This document shows, one piece after another, positions 11,988 to 23,100 of a stretch of DNA of 64,000 nt; position 1 is the stretch's first letter, and the number at the start of each line of letters is the position of its first letter. The stretch is from Marsupella aquatica (lineage: Eukaryota; Marchantiophyta): positions 7,874,001 through 7,938,000 of the forward strand of contig OZ316891.1 in the NCBI GenBank assembly GCA_973895155.1, written 5' to 3'. The position numbers and the translations under genes were made by a program. The notes below the pieces were generated by a model. That model had not been told where the DNA came from and searched no databases. It worked only from the letters and a program-made list of their open reading frames with translations.

Positions 11988-12240
11988 AATTTAGCGAAGT
12001 TTTCACGTTGTCGTGAACTTCATTCTTGCCTGGAGCGACATTGCTCGGGCACAGAAACTCATCATCGTCGTTCGGAGTGTAGCATTTTCTACTTCGATGG
12101 ATGAAATTAAATGAATTTGGCACTGAATTTCTCGGGATGAGGAACGCATTTAGCGAAGTTTTGACGTTGTCATAAAATTCGATCTTGCCTAGATCGGCAT
12201 TTTTCATGGGAAGATGAAATCGTCGTTATCGGCCGGTGAA
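11988..12240. repeat. Diverged ~56-bp direct repeat
   Basis: Two copies share ATTTAGCGAAGTTTT, ACGTTGTC and TCTTGCCT blocks, at about 11990-12045 and 12147-12202. Divergence is moderate. No coding meaning is apparent. Confidence 0.6.
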
Positions 12241-12815
12241 AAGCAGTCATGTTGTCTCACCCTTGTGTCTTTTCTAATTACTCTACCACAATTCGAAATT
12301 GATTTTTTAGCTGCTCTGAGAGGCTATCGTGAGATCTCGTCGTTGTCTTTCCTCCACACAGACGGTGACCATGGATCATGACATTCCGTGCGGTTTGTGG
12401 GAAATCTTCGATTGGTTATCTTTTGTTTAATTTCATGTGGTGTGAATTCCGTCACTGTCCATCCGATGCCTAATTTGGTCGGCTACCAGGAACATAGTGG
12501 GACCAGGACCATGATTTCTCATCAATTGTCTCACTACTGATGGGGATTGGAATGTTGTGGAGGATTGGGTATTGTATAATTGTTCTACTGATTGCTCCCT
12601 TAGACTGCAGAGCTCATAGAGAAAGCCTAGTCTCGTAGAGCATCTCGTCCTGTGGCTAGTAACAGCGATTGTAATATATTATGTTCTGAAATATTGAGCC
12701 GTTCGGTTCATCACACAGCTTATAAGCTTTAATGATCGGTAATTTTGCAAGGAGTATTTTAAACAGCTGCTTGCGACATAATTAGACTTCATACTTGTGA
12801 TGATTCTCTGCACTA

Positions 12816-12883
12816 ACGTGGGAAGGCGTGTGAAAATCGTCAAGTTCAGCACATACGTGGGAAGGCGTGTGAAAATCGTTAAG
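12816..12883. repeat. 29-bp direct repeat pair
   Basis: ACGTGGGAAGGCGTGTGAAA plus AATCGTYAAG occurs at 12816-12844 and 12855-12883 with one mismatch, separated by 10 bp. It is a recent local duplication in non-coding DNA. Confidence 0.8.
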
Positions 12884-13378
12884 ACATACGCGGTTGCCTC
12901 ACTTTGTTTCATCGTACAGCGAAAAAGCTTTGTGTTCAGGATCGTTAGACAGCAAATAAGCTTCGTATACAACGTCCTCTACAGAGGTCAAAAGGAGTAT
13001 TTCAAACGGTTTAGAGAGATTTTAAAAATTGCTGCAAGTCCACATAACTTTTGAGATAACGAGTACTTCGTATCTGTAATGATTCTCCGGAGGGAAGATG
13101 TGAAAAGGAAATACTCATTTATTGCTGATTTGTGGTGAGGGTTTCTTTCGGAAATCTTTACACAATATGTTTTGTTGGTGATAGTAGCCACTGTCGGAGA
13201 GCTCAGACTTTCGTTTTTCTACCCCTGAAAAACGAAAGTAGAAAACCCCTGATTTCATTATCTTGCCGTGTCTTCACCGGAATGGTCTTTTAAGCTATTG
13301 GTAATTATTTCATACTCGCGATCCCGCTCACAGTCGTCACAAACTTCGCGAACTATCACAACGGAGCCATGAACGGAC

Positions 13379-13421
13379 TCAAATCACCCAAATCACTCAA
13401 ATCACTCAAAATCACCCAAAC
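13379..13421. repeat. AAATCACYC nonamer microsatellite
   Basis: About four to five imperfect tandem copies of the 9-mer AAATCACYC are present, with a further short cluster near 13784-13806. Simple-sequence DNA. Confidence 0.75.
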
Positions 13422-14110
13422 GAACGGGCCATGAATATGTTCCGTATTGTGGAAGCCATGATTTCCAGAGCTAGACACAGATTTTACTCTGCATTTCTCA
13501 GGGGCATCGTGTCATTTTACGATTTCTTCGTCTTCATATTCTGCACTGAAAATTGTCACTTCAGAGACGATCTCCCCTCAGCTTTGATATAATTCTAGAC
13601 AAATTACTTCCTATTTTGCGATGTCTCTCCACACAAAGATCATGGCGGAACTAAACCAGAGAATAGAACTAGATCCGACCATTTCAGCATAACACACGCC
13701 AGCGGAGCAGGGCCAAGAACCACCCAGGACTAGCACAACTGCCACATCACATTCATATCATTTGAGAAAGGTTGATTTGAGAAATCACTCAAATCACCCA
13801 AATTTCTCAAGAAAGAAGTTCGGAATTCTACAACTCATTTCACCAAAATTTAGTGGCATTGTATTTGTAATTTGTAAGCTTAGATGACCCGTGCAGCCCA
13901 GTTCTTACGAAGACCTGAAGAAATCATTCTACAAACTATGATGGCTTGTAAGCATACTCTCTCCCATCTCACGAATATATCAGATGTATATCACTACATA
14001 GCATCGCTTGAAGGTCAACTTCCGTAAGTGGTCCGTGTTACTACCCTAACCCTATGTTCGGTGGAACAAAGGAAGAACATTCTCTAAGCGTCTAAATGAC
14101 TTGGGAGCGA

Positions 14111-14862
14111 CTATGTGCACGCATTTTTGTTTGTCACCAACAGCTTTGTTCTCACTGAAGACATCTCATGGACAGTGCCGATTTTAGGAAAGAAGGGACG
14201 ACATATCCCCAGATCTTGTGCAGGTCGCTCAAGAATTCTGGTGACATTTTTTTGATCCAAACTTTGGTGACAGTTTTCCAGGTTGATACCGGGGTGCACA
14301 TATTCCCCATTCACCACATTGTGTGGAACAATCCTAGCTGTTTCAGCCGCACCCACTTCCTTGCTTCGCCAGTCCTCAAGATGCGAGAAGTCCTCCATCC
14401 CAAGATTAGGTCGTGGATAAAATTTGCATCCGAATGATGCAGATGGGCCTTTCCTTTCTGGAAAAGAATGTCAGGAACAGCCAGAAACGATTACAAGCAC
14501 GAAAAGGAAGAAGGAAAAAAACAAGTGGCATACTACGGGAAAGCTTTTTGTTGCCTTGCAACATCCAATTGAATCCCATTCAAAGAGACAGTACATCAGG
14601 GTGGCCCACGAGGGAAGCTTCTGTAACAGTTTGCACAATTCAAGATCAATATCCTCATCACTTCACTCTACCTTAGACTGAAAGGAATCTAGAACAATGT
14701 ACCTTCCAATGTACCTTCCATCAAGGACTCTGCGGCATTTCTGGAGACCTGGAAATTCCTTCCCAGCTTCCTTTAATTTCGACATATCCTTCGAAAGACG
14801 ACACTTCATAATCTTGACTGCTGATGGGATTTGAGGATCGAGCCAACCGATCGATTTCTAGA
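14111..14862 (-). pseudogene. Decayed coding fragment, unknown family
   Basis: Read on the minus strand, about 14862 to 14666 gives a protein-like frame (IGWLDPQIPSAVKIMKCRL ... GKEFPGLQKCRRVLDGRY ... YIVLDSFQSKVE) that ends at TGA (14665-14663). The same frame continues beyond the stop with equally protein-like sequence (SDEDIDLELCKLLQKLPSW). A further open frame at 14398-14111 (MEDFSHLEDWRSKEVGAAE ... RIVPHNVVNGEYVHPGI) also looks genuine. A 12-bp tandem duplication (ATGTACCTTCCA, near 14698-14721) duplicates GRYI. The internal stop, the missing upstream exon and the tight packing against the CASP-like gene suggest a broken gene copy or fragment. The family is not recognised. An intact gene with unrecognised introns remains possible. 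Confidence 0.45.
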
Positions 14863-14997
14863 GTTCCTTACGGCTGCTCTCCGTGTAGGCTTGTTCACAG
14901 CAGGAGCTTGGAAGCTGCCGGGGGAAGAAACGATTTAGCCAAGGGCATGACGGCTGCCCGGATCTAGGAAATTACAGTAGCCGACCAGAACCATCCG

Positions 14998-16989
14998 TCA
15001 AGGCAGTAGCTTCGAAGTTGGAGAATCGCAATCATCGTGGAGCGGAATTTCGAGAGCATTCTGGGAGTACTTGCAAAGTTTGGCGAAAAGACGATAGCCG
15101 GAGCTCAGGAAAGTAGTCGCCAGGGCAGCGATTGCCAGCAAGCTCACGACAGCACAAGCCAGAGTCCTCTCATAGAAGAACTCTAGCTTTGTTGGAGGAC
15201 TGCTGGTCGTTATGGTACCGCTGGAGTCAAAAGCGTTTAAGGTGGCGGATATCAGCAGGTAGGCAAACGTCTGCAAGCACGCCGTTACCCACTCAAACGG
15301 CTCAAAGATCAGCGACCTTGGGCGTACGTAAATAGCGGACGAAAACTATTAAAGCAATTCTTCGGTATGCAGGAACCTGCACACTATGACAGATATGGCT
15401 TTGAAAAATCCGATGCATTGCTAAGCGATAACAAACTTTTGGAGAGTTTCCATGGCAATAAATGGAAGTCTAGATGCTCTGTTAACCACACACAGATACC
15501 TATGTTCCTAATCATAATCACGTTTGCACACAACTTGTCAAATCCAATTACAATGCCTTTTTCGTTCAATTTGAGAAGTCAAGCATCGATCATGATCCCA
15601 GAATCAAGCGTTTCTCACCTAAAGAGCTCAACAACTACTTGGCTGAGAGCCCGAGTCCTAAGATTTTCAATCTTCGTGCTTATAAACGGAACCTAAAGAG
15701 CACAGAAAATAGGAATCCAATTTTTCTGAGGTGCTCAAACAATACATGTCAACCTCCTTGGCTCGACATTCGTTGCCGTCCGTCACTCAATATTGCAAAT
15801 TACAAGTTATGAGATCCTATTTTAGTAAGGCATGGTTTCTTCAAACAGTCATATCTGAAAAGCTCTGCTGTTTTAACACTGTGGTACACAAAAACCCAAA
15901 TGAGATTCAAAAGTAGAGAACTGTCATGGCGAGAGTAAATTTGTTGTCTTACCTGATCAAGTTGAAAAACTGACAGCAGAAACAAGAGATTGTTTGAACC
16001 ACGGGAGTGCCTATTGACAGATTGGAAAATCGTCAAGCTCAAAGTGGCGCAGGAGTACAAAAAGACGACCACATTTACTGATAGCATGTATCTGTCACAG
16101 GATAAATTAGAGAGAATTCAACAGAGGCCAAAAAACATGATAACTACGCACTCTAAACCACGTGAGAAACGCTCGAAAAAAATGAGTCATTAAGTAACTC
16201 GCCAGCTTTGCGGAGTCTAGACCTCAATTCACGCAAGCCTACAACTAGTCTTGAATTTAAACTCCGTATTCACATGATGATGCCTTCCAACTCAGTCACT
16301 GCGAGATATAGCCCTAGATCTTACACGGTACTTTTCCATGAGACCCCTAATAATTATAGCCAATGCCTGATCGTTATAGCCAAATATAAATGGAAGATTC
16401 TCAATCGAAGCACCAGCAGTCAAAAGAGTTCGGGGTTCTGAACTGCATTAGAGACTGTACAAGAATAAGTGAAGTAGAGAGGACAACACGCACGGTGTCC
16501 AACTGGCAGAACTGGTTCATGCTCAGTAGTATTGCAATTAAGAGATGAGGTTAAACATGGTACTCACCCGGAGAGAAAGAAGTTCATGAATTCATTCTGC
16601 GATCTCTCCCAGTAGTGACCTTTCCATTTCACAGCTGTGAAGACCAGTGCAATGAGGCTCAACGTCACCGCTACGGATCTCAACACCGCATCCACCACAC
16701 TCGCCATGTAAGAAGTAGCTCGAAACTGCCTCAGTTCTTGAGCATCATCTTGCACCCCTTGCTCCAATTCTGGACTCCTCGCTCTCGCTGTGGACGTTTC
16801 TGGGTGATTGATCAAAGATGGGTGGGGTGACAAAAGTGGCTCCATGGAGAAGTCACTCTCATCATCAGTTATTTCTCCCAGTGCAGAGGGAGATGCCTCG
16901 AGACTCGTGCGCTCTTCAGAACCTTCCATCGTCTTCCAAGCTTCTCCCCTGGCCCGGTTTGTCTCAGAATTAAGACTAGAACTTATCAT
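14998..16989 (-). CDS. CASP-like (DUF588) four-helix membrane protein, 3 exons
   Basis: Three minus-strand exons join in frame: 16989-16568, 16091-15953 and 15270-14998, encoding 277 aa. Donors are GG|GTGAGT and CAG|GTAAGA; acceptors are GTGACAG and GCTTGCAG. The N-terminal ~95 residues are acidic and cytoplasmic-looking. TM1 (about 98-120) starts after SVVDAVLRS, matching the Asp/Arg region of CASP-like TM1. TM2 (about 142-165) contains YMLSVNVVVFLYS, the family's typical (L)xVNxxxxxYS segment. TM3 follows LDQ as TFAYLLISATLNAFD, the family's DQ-x-x-AYLLxSA motif. TM4 is ACAVVSLLAIAALATTFLSS. Known members make membrane scaffolds; founding CASPs organise Casparian strips, while bryophyte members have less defined roles at the plasma membrane. 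ATG 16989 is the first in frame; an alternative ATG at 16929 would shorten the N-terminus by 20 residues. Family assignment is strong; the subgroup was not assigned. Confidence 0.85.
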
Positions 16990-18207
16990 AATCCACAATC
17001 TAAAGGTGGGTCACCTCCACGCTCAACACTACTCCTCTAAGAGATCGGATTGACAACATTCCAATGTTCAACAACCATTCACGAAGATCTCATTCATCCT
17101 CGAGGGCATTAAGTATCAGTCATTTGCAACTCGCTCTCGAACATAACAAACTTACTCAATCACGTCACCCCCATCCCCTAACCCTCCAACCCACACCAAT
17201 CCCCGATCTGTTATCATCGATCTTCTCTCTGTCTGCTTTTGAGGATGCTGAAGCAACTCATCCGAACGGCTTTGCGTGCAGAAGCAGCGTTCTCGAATCC
17301 CACAGTTCACGGCGCAGCAGATCCATCACAGTCGTGCTCTTATCATCAACAACAACAACATACCAACATCTTTTACGACGCTGCTGATGACTTGATCCCC
17401 CATCTACAACTATACCGTCGCACATTTCCGACATCTCTTCCACGGGGAAGAAACACTACCCGTCCTTTGATCCCTCGTGCCTTGCCTTGAATGCTGGCCA
17501 CAAATTTCGGCGCTTCTTGTTACCTGGCTAACAAGCTACTCCTTGCAAGACCAGTGAAGCTAAATGTGCAGAAGAGAATTCCGGTCCATTTTTGTCGGAA
17601 AACTGAAATGGTCCAGGTCTCCCTCATCCAGACAGGACGAGAGAGCCTTCTTCTCAGTTGGGCATCAAGCACTTTGTCGGCACAAGCAGCACAGAAGAAG
17701 AAGCTCACAGGAGGAACTGTTGGAAAGTTCGATTACTGTACTTGGAGGTCACAGTTCACAGTTTCTCTGTTCTGTGCCGCTCCAGCCAAAGCGTTGTAAG
17801 GTCGTGACCCACATCACGATTCTGTCTTCACTGTATGACTATCAACTCACAGATCATTTCGCACTGCGAGGTCGACCTGCACCATCACGATTCGGTATTA
17901 AGTGGATGACTACTAGAAGTACAGCACCATCACTGATTCAGCGGTGCTCTGAACACGCGATTCCAGTAGTCTCTTGGAGGTAAGCTGGAACAAATCCGAA
18001 TCCAAGATTTCGCCTCTGCATCGTCATCAATCAATGAGCCAATCGTCAATCGTCAATCAACTAATAATAAAGTAAGGCGATCCAAGGTCTGATCTGCAGC
18101 AGTCAGGCAGGGCTCGTCTTTTCAAAAGAAAAATAAGTTGATGAGCATTCCTGCGAGCTGGAGGCGGAGGAGTGTGAGACACTGAGATTACGGGTGCTTT
18201 GTGTTGG

Positions 18208-18250
18208 GTCATTGGTCATTGCCTCAGTGGAATGACCGATGACCAATGAC
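18208..18250. repeat. Perfect 12-bp hairpin with 19-nt loop
   Basis: GTCATTGGTCAT (18208-18219) pairs perfectly with ATGACCAATGAC (18239-18250). Each arm contains two TCATTG/GGTCAT-type half-sites or their complements. It could be a transcription-factor palindrome or a structural hairpin. The role is unknown. Confidence 0.7.
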
Positions 18251-18339
18251 GAACTGTACATGATAATGAGTAAACTGGACGGGATGACGTCTCCATGTGT
18301 ACAACAGAATGGGATCTAGTAGACAGTGTCGTACTGGAC

Positions 18340-18765
18340 TGTACCACTGTACTGCTTGTAAGAAAGTAAGTTGATACAATGACAAAGAGAAGGAATAAAT
18401 TTGATTGATTATGGGTTAATTGTCAAAGACTCGAATTGACTCTCTCGAGGTTTCCACTGTACCTTGTAGATAGAATGATGAAGAGAAGGAAGGAATGAAA
18501 TGATTGATTTATTGACTGATTGTCGAAGACTCGAATTGACTCTCTCGAGGTTTGTACTGTACCTTGTGGAGAGAATGACGAAGGCACGGAACGAATGGAT
18601 CTCATTGATTTTGGACGACTCGAATTGTCTTTCTTGAGGTTTCTACTGTACTTTGTGGATAGAATGATGATGAGAAGGAAGGAACATATCTGATTGGTTT
18701 AGTGATCGATTGATTGTCGAAGACTCGAATTGACTTTCTCCAGGTTTTTAGTGTACCTTTTGCTT
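18340..18765. repeat. ~100-bp minisatellite, about four copies
   Basis: The core GACTCGAATTG recurs at 18428, 18528, 18617 and 18722 (spacings 100, 89, 105). It is followed by TTCTYSAGGTTT, a CTGTACCTTGTGGA block and GAATGATGAAGAGAAGGAA. Units are clearly homologous but diverged. The repeat creates short spurious reading frames. Confidence 0.85.
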
Positions 18766-20105
18766 TATTGGTTGCGAGTTTACGTTACTGTGAGTTCACT
18801 TCAGTGATGGGCGGACACAAATTAAGGCCTAAATGAGGCAAAGAGCTGAACTACCCGAAACCTTCAACGGGAGGCCACTCTGCCCTGTCGGCTTGTCCCC
18901 TTGAACATTTACTTTCCATTTCCCATTGGTATCTCGAGGACTACCCCCTGTGTACTTCCAGCTTGTACCTTGAGGAACTCTCAAGGTTATTCAAGGGTAA
19001 TTGCATAGAAAAGTACAACTAGCTTTAGTATGATGTAAAGTGCTCAAAGAATGAAAATTCCCCAATAAGTGAGGCTCGAGATGAACAATAGTTACTTCCT
19101 TTCTTCCATCTGTTGGTAATTCTCTTCACAAGAGCAAATTTAATGGGGCCAGAGAAAAAGAGGGTGCCAGGGCCATAGTATCTGGGCTAATACCGGAGCA
19201 TTACCTTAGTGTACTTTTTAGATAACTACTGTAGGTTAGGTTGAAGCTTTGCAAAGTGGCCACAGCCCCAAGAGCATAAGATCTCATCAATAAACTGGTA
19301 TTAATGTGTTGTAGAAGCTCCCTTGAGAGTAGGAAATGAAGTTCTTTCAACAGGGGATCTGTTTCGATATTTGGCTGGAAAATTGAGATTCAATAGCAAA
19401 AGGATCTGTTTGAAAGGGCAATGAGAGTCCCCTACACAAAGTTCGATACATACAGGTGAGGGGGTTCTTTCTCCTAGATATACTGTAGGTGTCAAGTTCC
19501 TTCTTGGCTCCATTAAATAACCTGTACTTTCTTTGTTTCCTTGAAGAAAACCTGTGGCTTGGACAACTGACTTCCTCTATATTAAAGTTTGTCATTCGAC
19601 TTCTCAGGGTGATGCACAGTCAATTTTTAAAGTTTAAGCTACATTGATTCGCTGGATGGACTTCAATAGCAACGGTTGGAGTCTTCAGGGCTGAAGATGG
19701 CAGTGATCCAGTGCGTGCAAAACATGTTTGATAGCATAATTTTTAAGCAAGTCTGTCTCTTCCCGTTCCTAGAGCCTTGGACAAGAATATAAGATCTCAG
19801 GACAAGGTCTATATTGCTCCGATCATCAAGCATTGTAAGTCGTAGTTTTTGAACGGCATGTGTGGTTTAATATGTCCGCACCAATCATCAAGCATTTTAA
19901 GTGGACGCGAGACATGAGGACTTGCAAGTATATAAGTACACCAAGACAAAGGTGAGGACACCAATAAACTCACACTTGTGACAGGTGCTTCTACTAAGGC
20001 GGTTTGGAAAATCTTAACGAGTATTCATAGCAAGGATTCCAGCAAGAGAGTTTTAACTTCACAGGTAAACAACCAATCTCACTTTAGTCCCGAGTATCCG
20101 TAAGG

Positions 20106-23100
20106 TTAAGCGCCCATTAACCCCATGAACAGGCCCTCCTTTCCTTCCTTTTCTGGCAAGTCACTAACAGTAGAAACATCTAGAGTCCCTACTGTCACTC
20201 TGTGTTTATAAAGCTGTTGTTGGGGAAAACTTTGCCTAACGTCTTCTTTTGTGGATATTTGAGGTGGTGCTTCATCTGTACTTTCAACTGATTGTGACAC
20301 AATTTGCTTCAACGACTTCAATGATTCAATTAAACCCAAGGGGTTCATATCATCAGCATGACTTGGGGAATCCCCATGGTTACAGACTCCACGTGAAGCG
20401 CTGTCTGTCACGTTTTCAAGCCTCTCTGCAACCATGCATTGGACGGGATAGACAACACAATTTGCTCCGTCCAATTAGTTCAATATAAGTTTGAGAAACG
20501 ATGATGACTGTGCATCTTCCGTTGAGGTGCATGCTAAGACCTCACAAGCCCCAATCTTCATAGCAAAGGTTGATTTGGATCTTGTTCACGAATTTCCTTT
20601 GCAATTTCATTGGATGTTTATTTTGGATATGTACCCCACGTTTAGCAAAGGGTTGGGCATGACTCTTATCTCTTATGAGACTTTACAATCCCGATTTGGA
20701 TGAGACAGTCTGGGCTCTCTAGAATGCAACCTCAATTACTAAGACTGGCAAATTTTGCACTTTGGAAGCAAGCTCGAAAGAAGCAATTACAATGTGCCTA
20801 TCATTCACTTAGTTGGTAGCAAGAAGGTCCAGTGGGCATTGATTCGTTACCGGGGACTCCATTACTTTCTTCTTGGAAAATAAAGCCATGCATCTCCCGC
20901 TGCTCCTTCTCCACTATATTGGAGGGGGAATATGTTGCAGGTGGATGATACAGTTGCTCGTTGCCAATATGAGAAACCTAGTACATTCCACATATTTATT
21001 GAAAACCATGTTAGATTAAAGGTTGGATGATTTTGTCCACATCAAGCGGTGAGGTGGTGCTCAGCTTACAGCAGTGAGACTGTCATTTCCGTCAACTACT
21101 CATCACGTGTTCATTTACCTTCATGAGAGACCTTTTCTTTTGAATCTCTGGCCTAAATGTGCATTCCTTCATCTCCACGGACTGTCTCTCTTGGCGCATT
21201 GTTTCCATGTCTGCTTGCCACTTGGCTTTGTCTGCTAGAATCAGCTTATACCACTGACGGCTTGAGCTGCAGAAGGAACTAGATGTTAGAAGAAATGTAA
21301 CAAGTAAACAGAATCAGTAAAAATCAATAAAGTGATTCGCTTCAGAACGGCACCTGAATCTTCTTCTTCGGCAAGCAAGATTTCGGGAGTAACGATCCAT
21401 CTTAAATTGAAGGTGTACTGGGCTATCATGCCTTTTGTGTTTTACCACCAGATGAACTGTGCCTGGTTTATGAGCTTGTTCCTGTTTGCGAGATAGACGA
21501 ATGAACAAAACAGCAAAGTGAGTTAATTCTAAGAATATGATTATACAGACTTTGAAGATGTTTAGTACGAGTAAAATTGCAGCTTTTGCACATAGCGTGT
21601 GCCAAGGGGCAATTGATGTAGACAAGTCTAAAAAGGACCGGAACTTTAGCAGTTATAGGTTGATCCCAGTCAACACTACGTTAATACATGAATCAATGGA
21701 GAGATCACGACCAAAGCATATAGATTATTAGAACCCAGGGAGAAGCTGTAAACATAGCCACCTTTAATATGGACCAAACCGGTAGTTTTATGTCCACCAT
21801 GTAAGGTGACAAACCACAGGAGCTGACACAATACTATCTTGTTTTCCAATTGTACAATGCCGGACCTATCCTAGTGGGCAGGTGCAACATCTGATAATTG
21901 TCACCACCCTCGACAGCTGGTACTTTCCCGTGTTCCACGTGACTAAGCAGAAAGTCTACCTGTATAATCTTCATTGAATCAGCAAATGATCGAAAATCGA
22001 GAATTTGTCCACCTGCCATCTTCCTTAATCTAACTACATCTTCAACAACGTCATCAGGCAGTTGATTTAAATCGGCAGTTTCCAGCTCCACGTAGCCATC
22101 CTGAAAACAAGAACATATCACGTAAGCGCGAAAATAACGAGCCCGTGATCAAGACCGCAAGCCGTGCACCATAAGTTTGGAAATGAGAGCATCTTGACAG
22201 ACCTTGTCTTCATCAAGATGGTCAAAAACTTGCTGAAACCTGCGCTCCATCACACCATCAAGCAGTTTCTTCGACTTTGACCCAACGTAATGGCAACTCG
22301 CTTGATTCCTCCTAATTTGTAAATCCCTTTTAGCCAACCACTCCTTTTTTCTTTCCATAGAGTCTTTAAGCTGGTACAAGAATTCTCCAATTGGCAAGTC
22401 ACTGGTATTTCTCTGTATCACGCATCAAGGCAATGAGGTCAAGACTACCAAACACCTGCTCAAAGTGCTTTGCAATTTTATAGAACCATTTATGCACGGT
22501 TCTGAGTATACCTCTTTAAAGTGAACCGAGACTTATGCCCGTCTGAGAATGCCCATGGTCTGCAGATGTGTTCTCACAAATGTTGTAACATAGAAAACTC
22601 TTGAGAGTATCGACTGGCATATCAACCAGGATGGGGCTACACGAAGGTTGGGATGAACATAGCCAGTGTACCAGTCACCTATCTCTTGCCTCTTGAGGAA
22701 ATCAGTCATCCCGATGTTCGCGGATTTGACACAAAAACCTGAAGAGACTTTGAGATCTTACAACTAGATTGACTACAATAGAGACCAAAAATAGCCCACA
22801 ACAGTACAGGGCACAATGCTTATCACACAGTTCATTGCTTACATCATATATTGGCTTCCTTCCAGTTACAGGAGTGAAAAGTTCCTGGCCTGTGGCTGGG
22901 TCAATTGGTTTCGAAGCCATCTGCTGACACATTTGCTTTTTCTCCATAGATTTTGATGCATAATGCAGCAACCTATCAAAGACTGTTCCTTCCTGATGGT
23001 ACTCATCATCCATCTCTAGGGCCTGTGACTGCCTTTGTCTGTTGACACGGGGCTGAAATGTGACTCTGCACAAACAAGTAGGCGTTTTTAGATAATAAAC

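Larger units (their letters stand above)
10404..14110. other. Non-coding stretch after the 444-aa gene
   Basis: The first several hundred bases are probably the 3' UTR of the upstream gene. No further protein-coding gene is recognised; the few frames present are under 100 codons. The stretch includes direct repeats near 11.99-12.24 kb and 12.82-12.88 kb and a nonamer repeat near 13.4 kb. A transcribed non-coding RNA or a 3' UTR intron cannot be excluded. Confidence 0.5.
16990..20105. other. Intergenic stretch between two minus-strand genes
   Basis: This includes the promoter side of the CASP-like gene (from 16990 upward) and the 3' side of the next minus-strand gene. No convincing coding sequence was found; frames near 17.1-18.0 kb lack domain or splice support. 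It contains a strong hairpin at 18.2 kb and a ~100-bp minisatellite at 18.4-18.75 kb. Confidence 0.5.

Noticed and set aside
18340-18765. CRISPR-like array
   Set aside because: Units are ~100-bp diverged tandem repeats without short identical repeats and unique spacers, and the DNA is eukaryotic.
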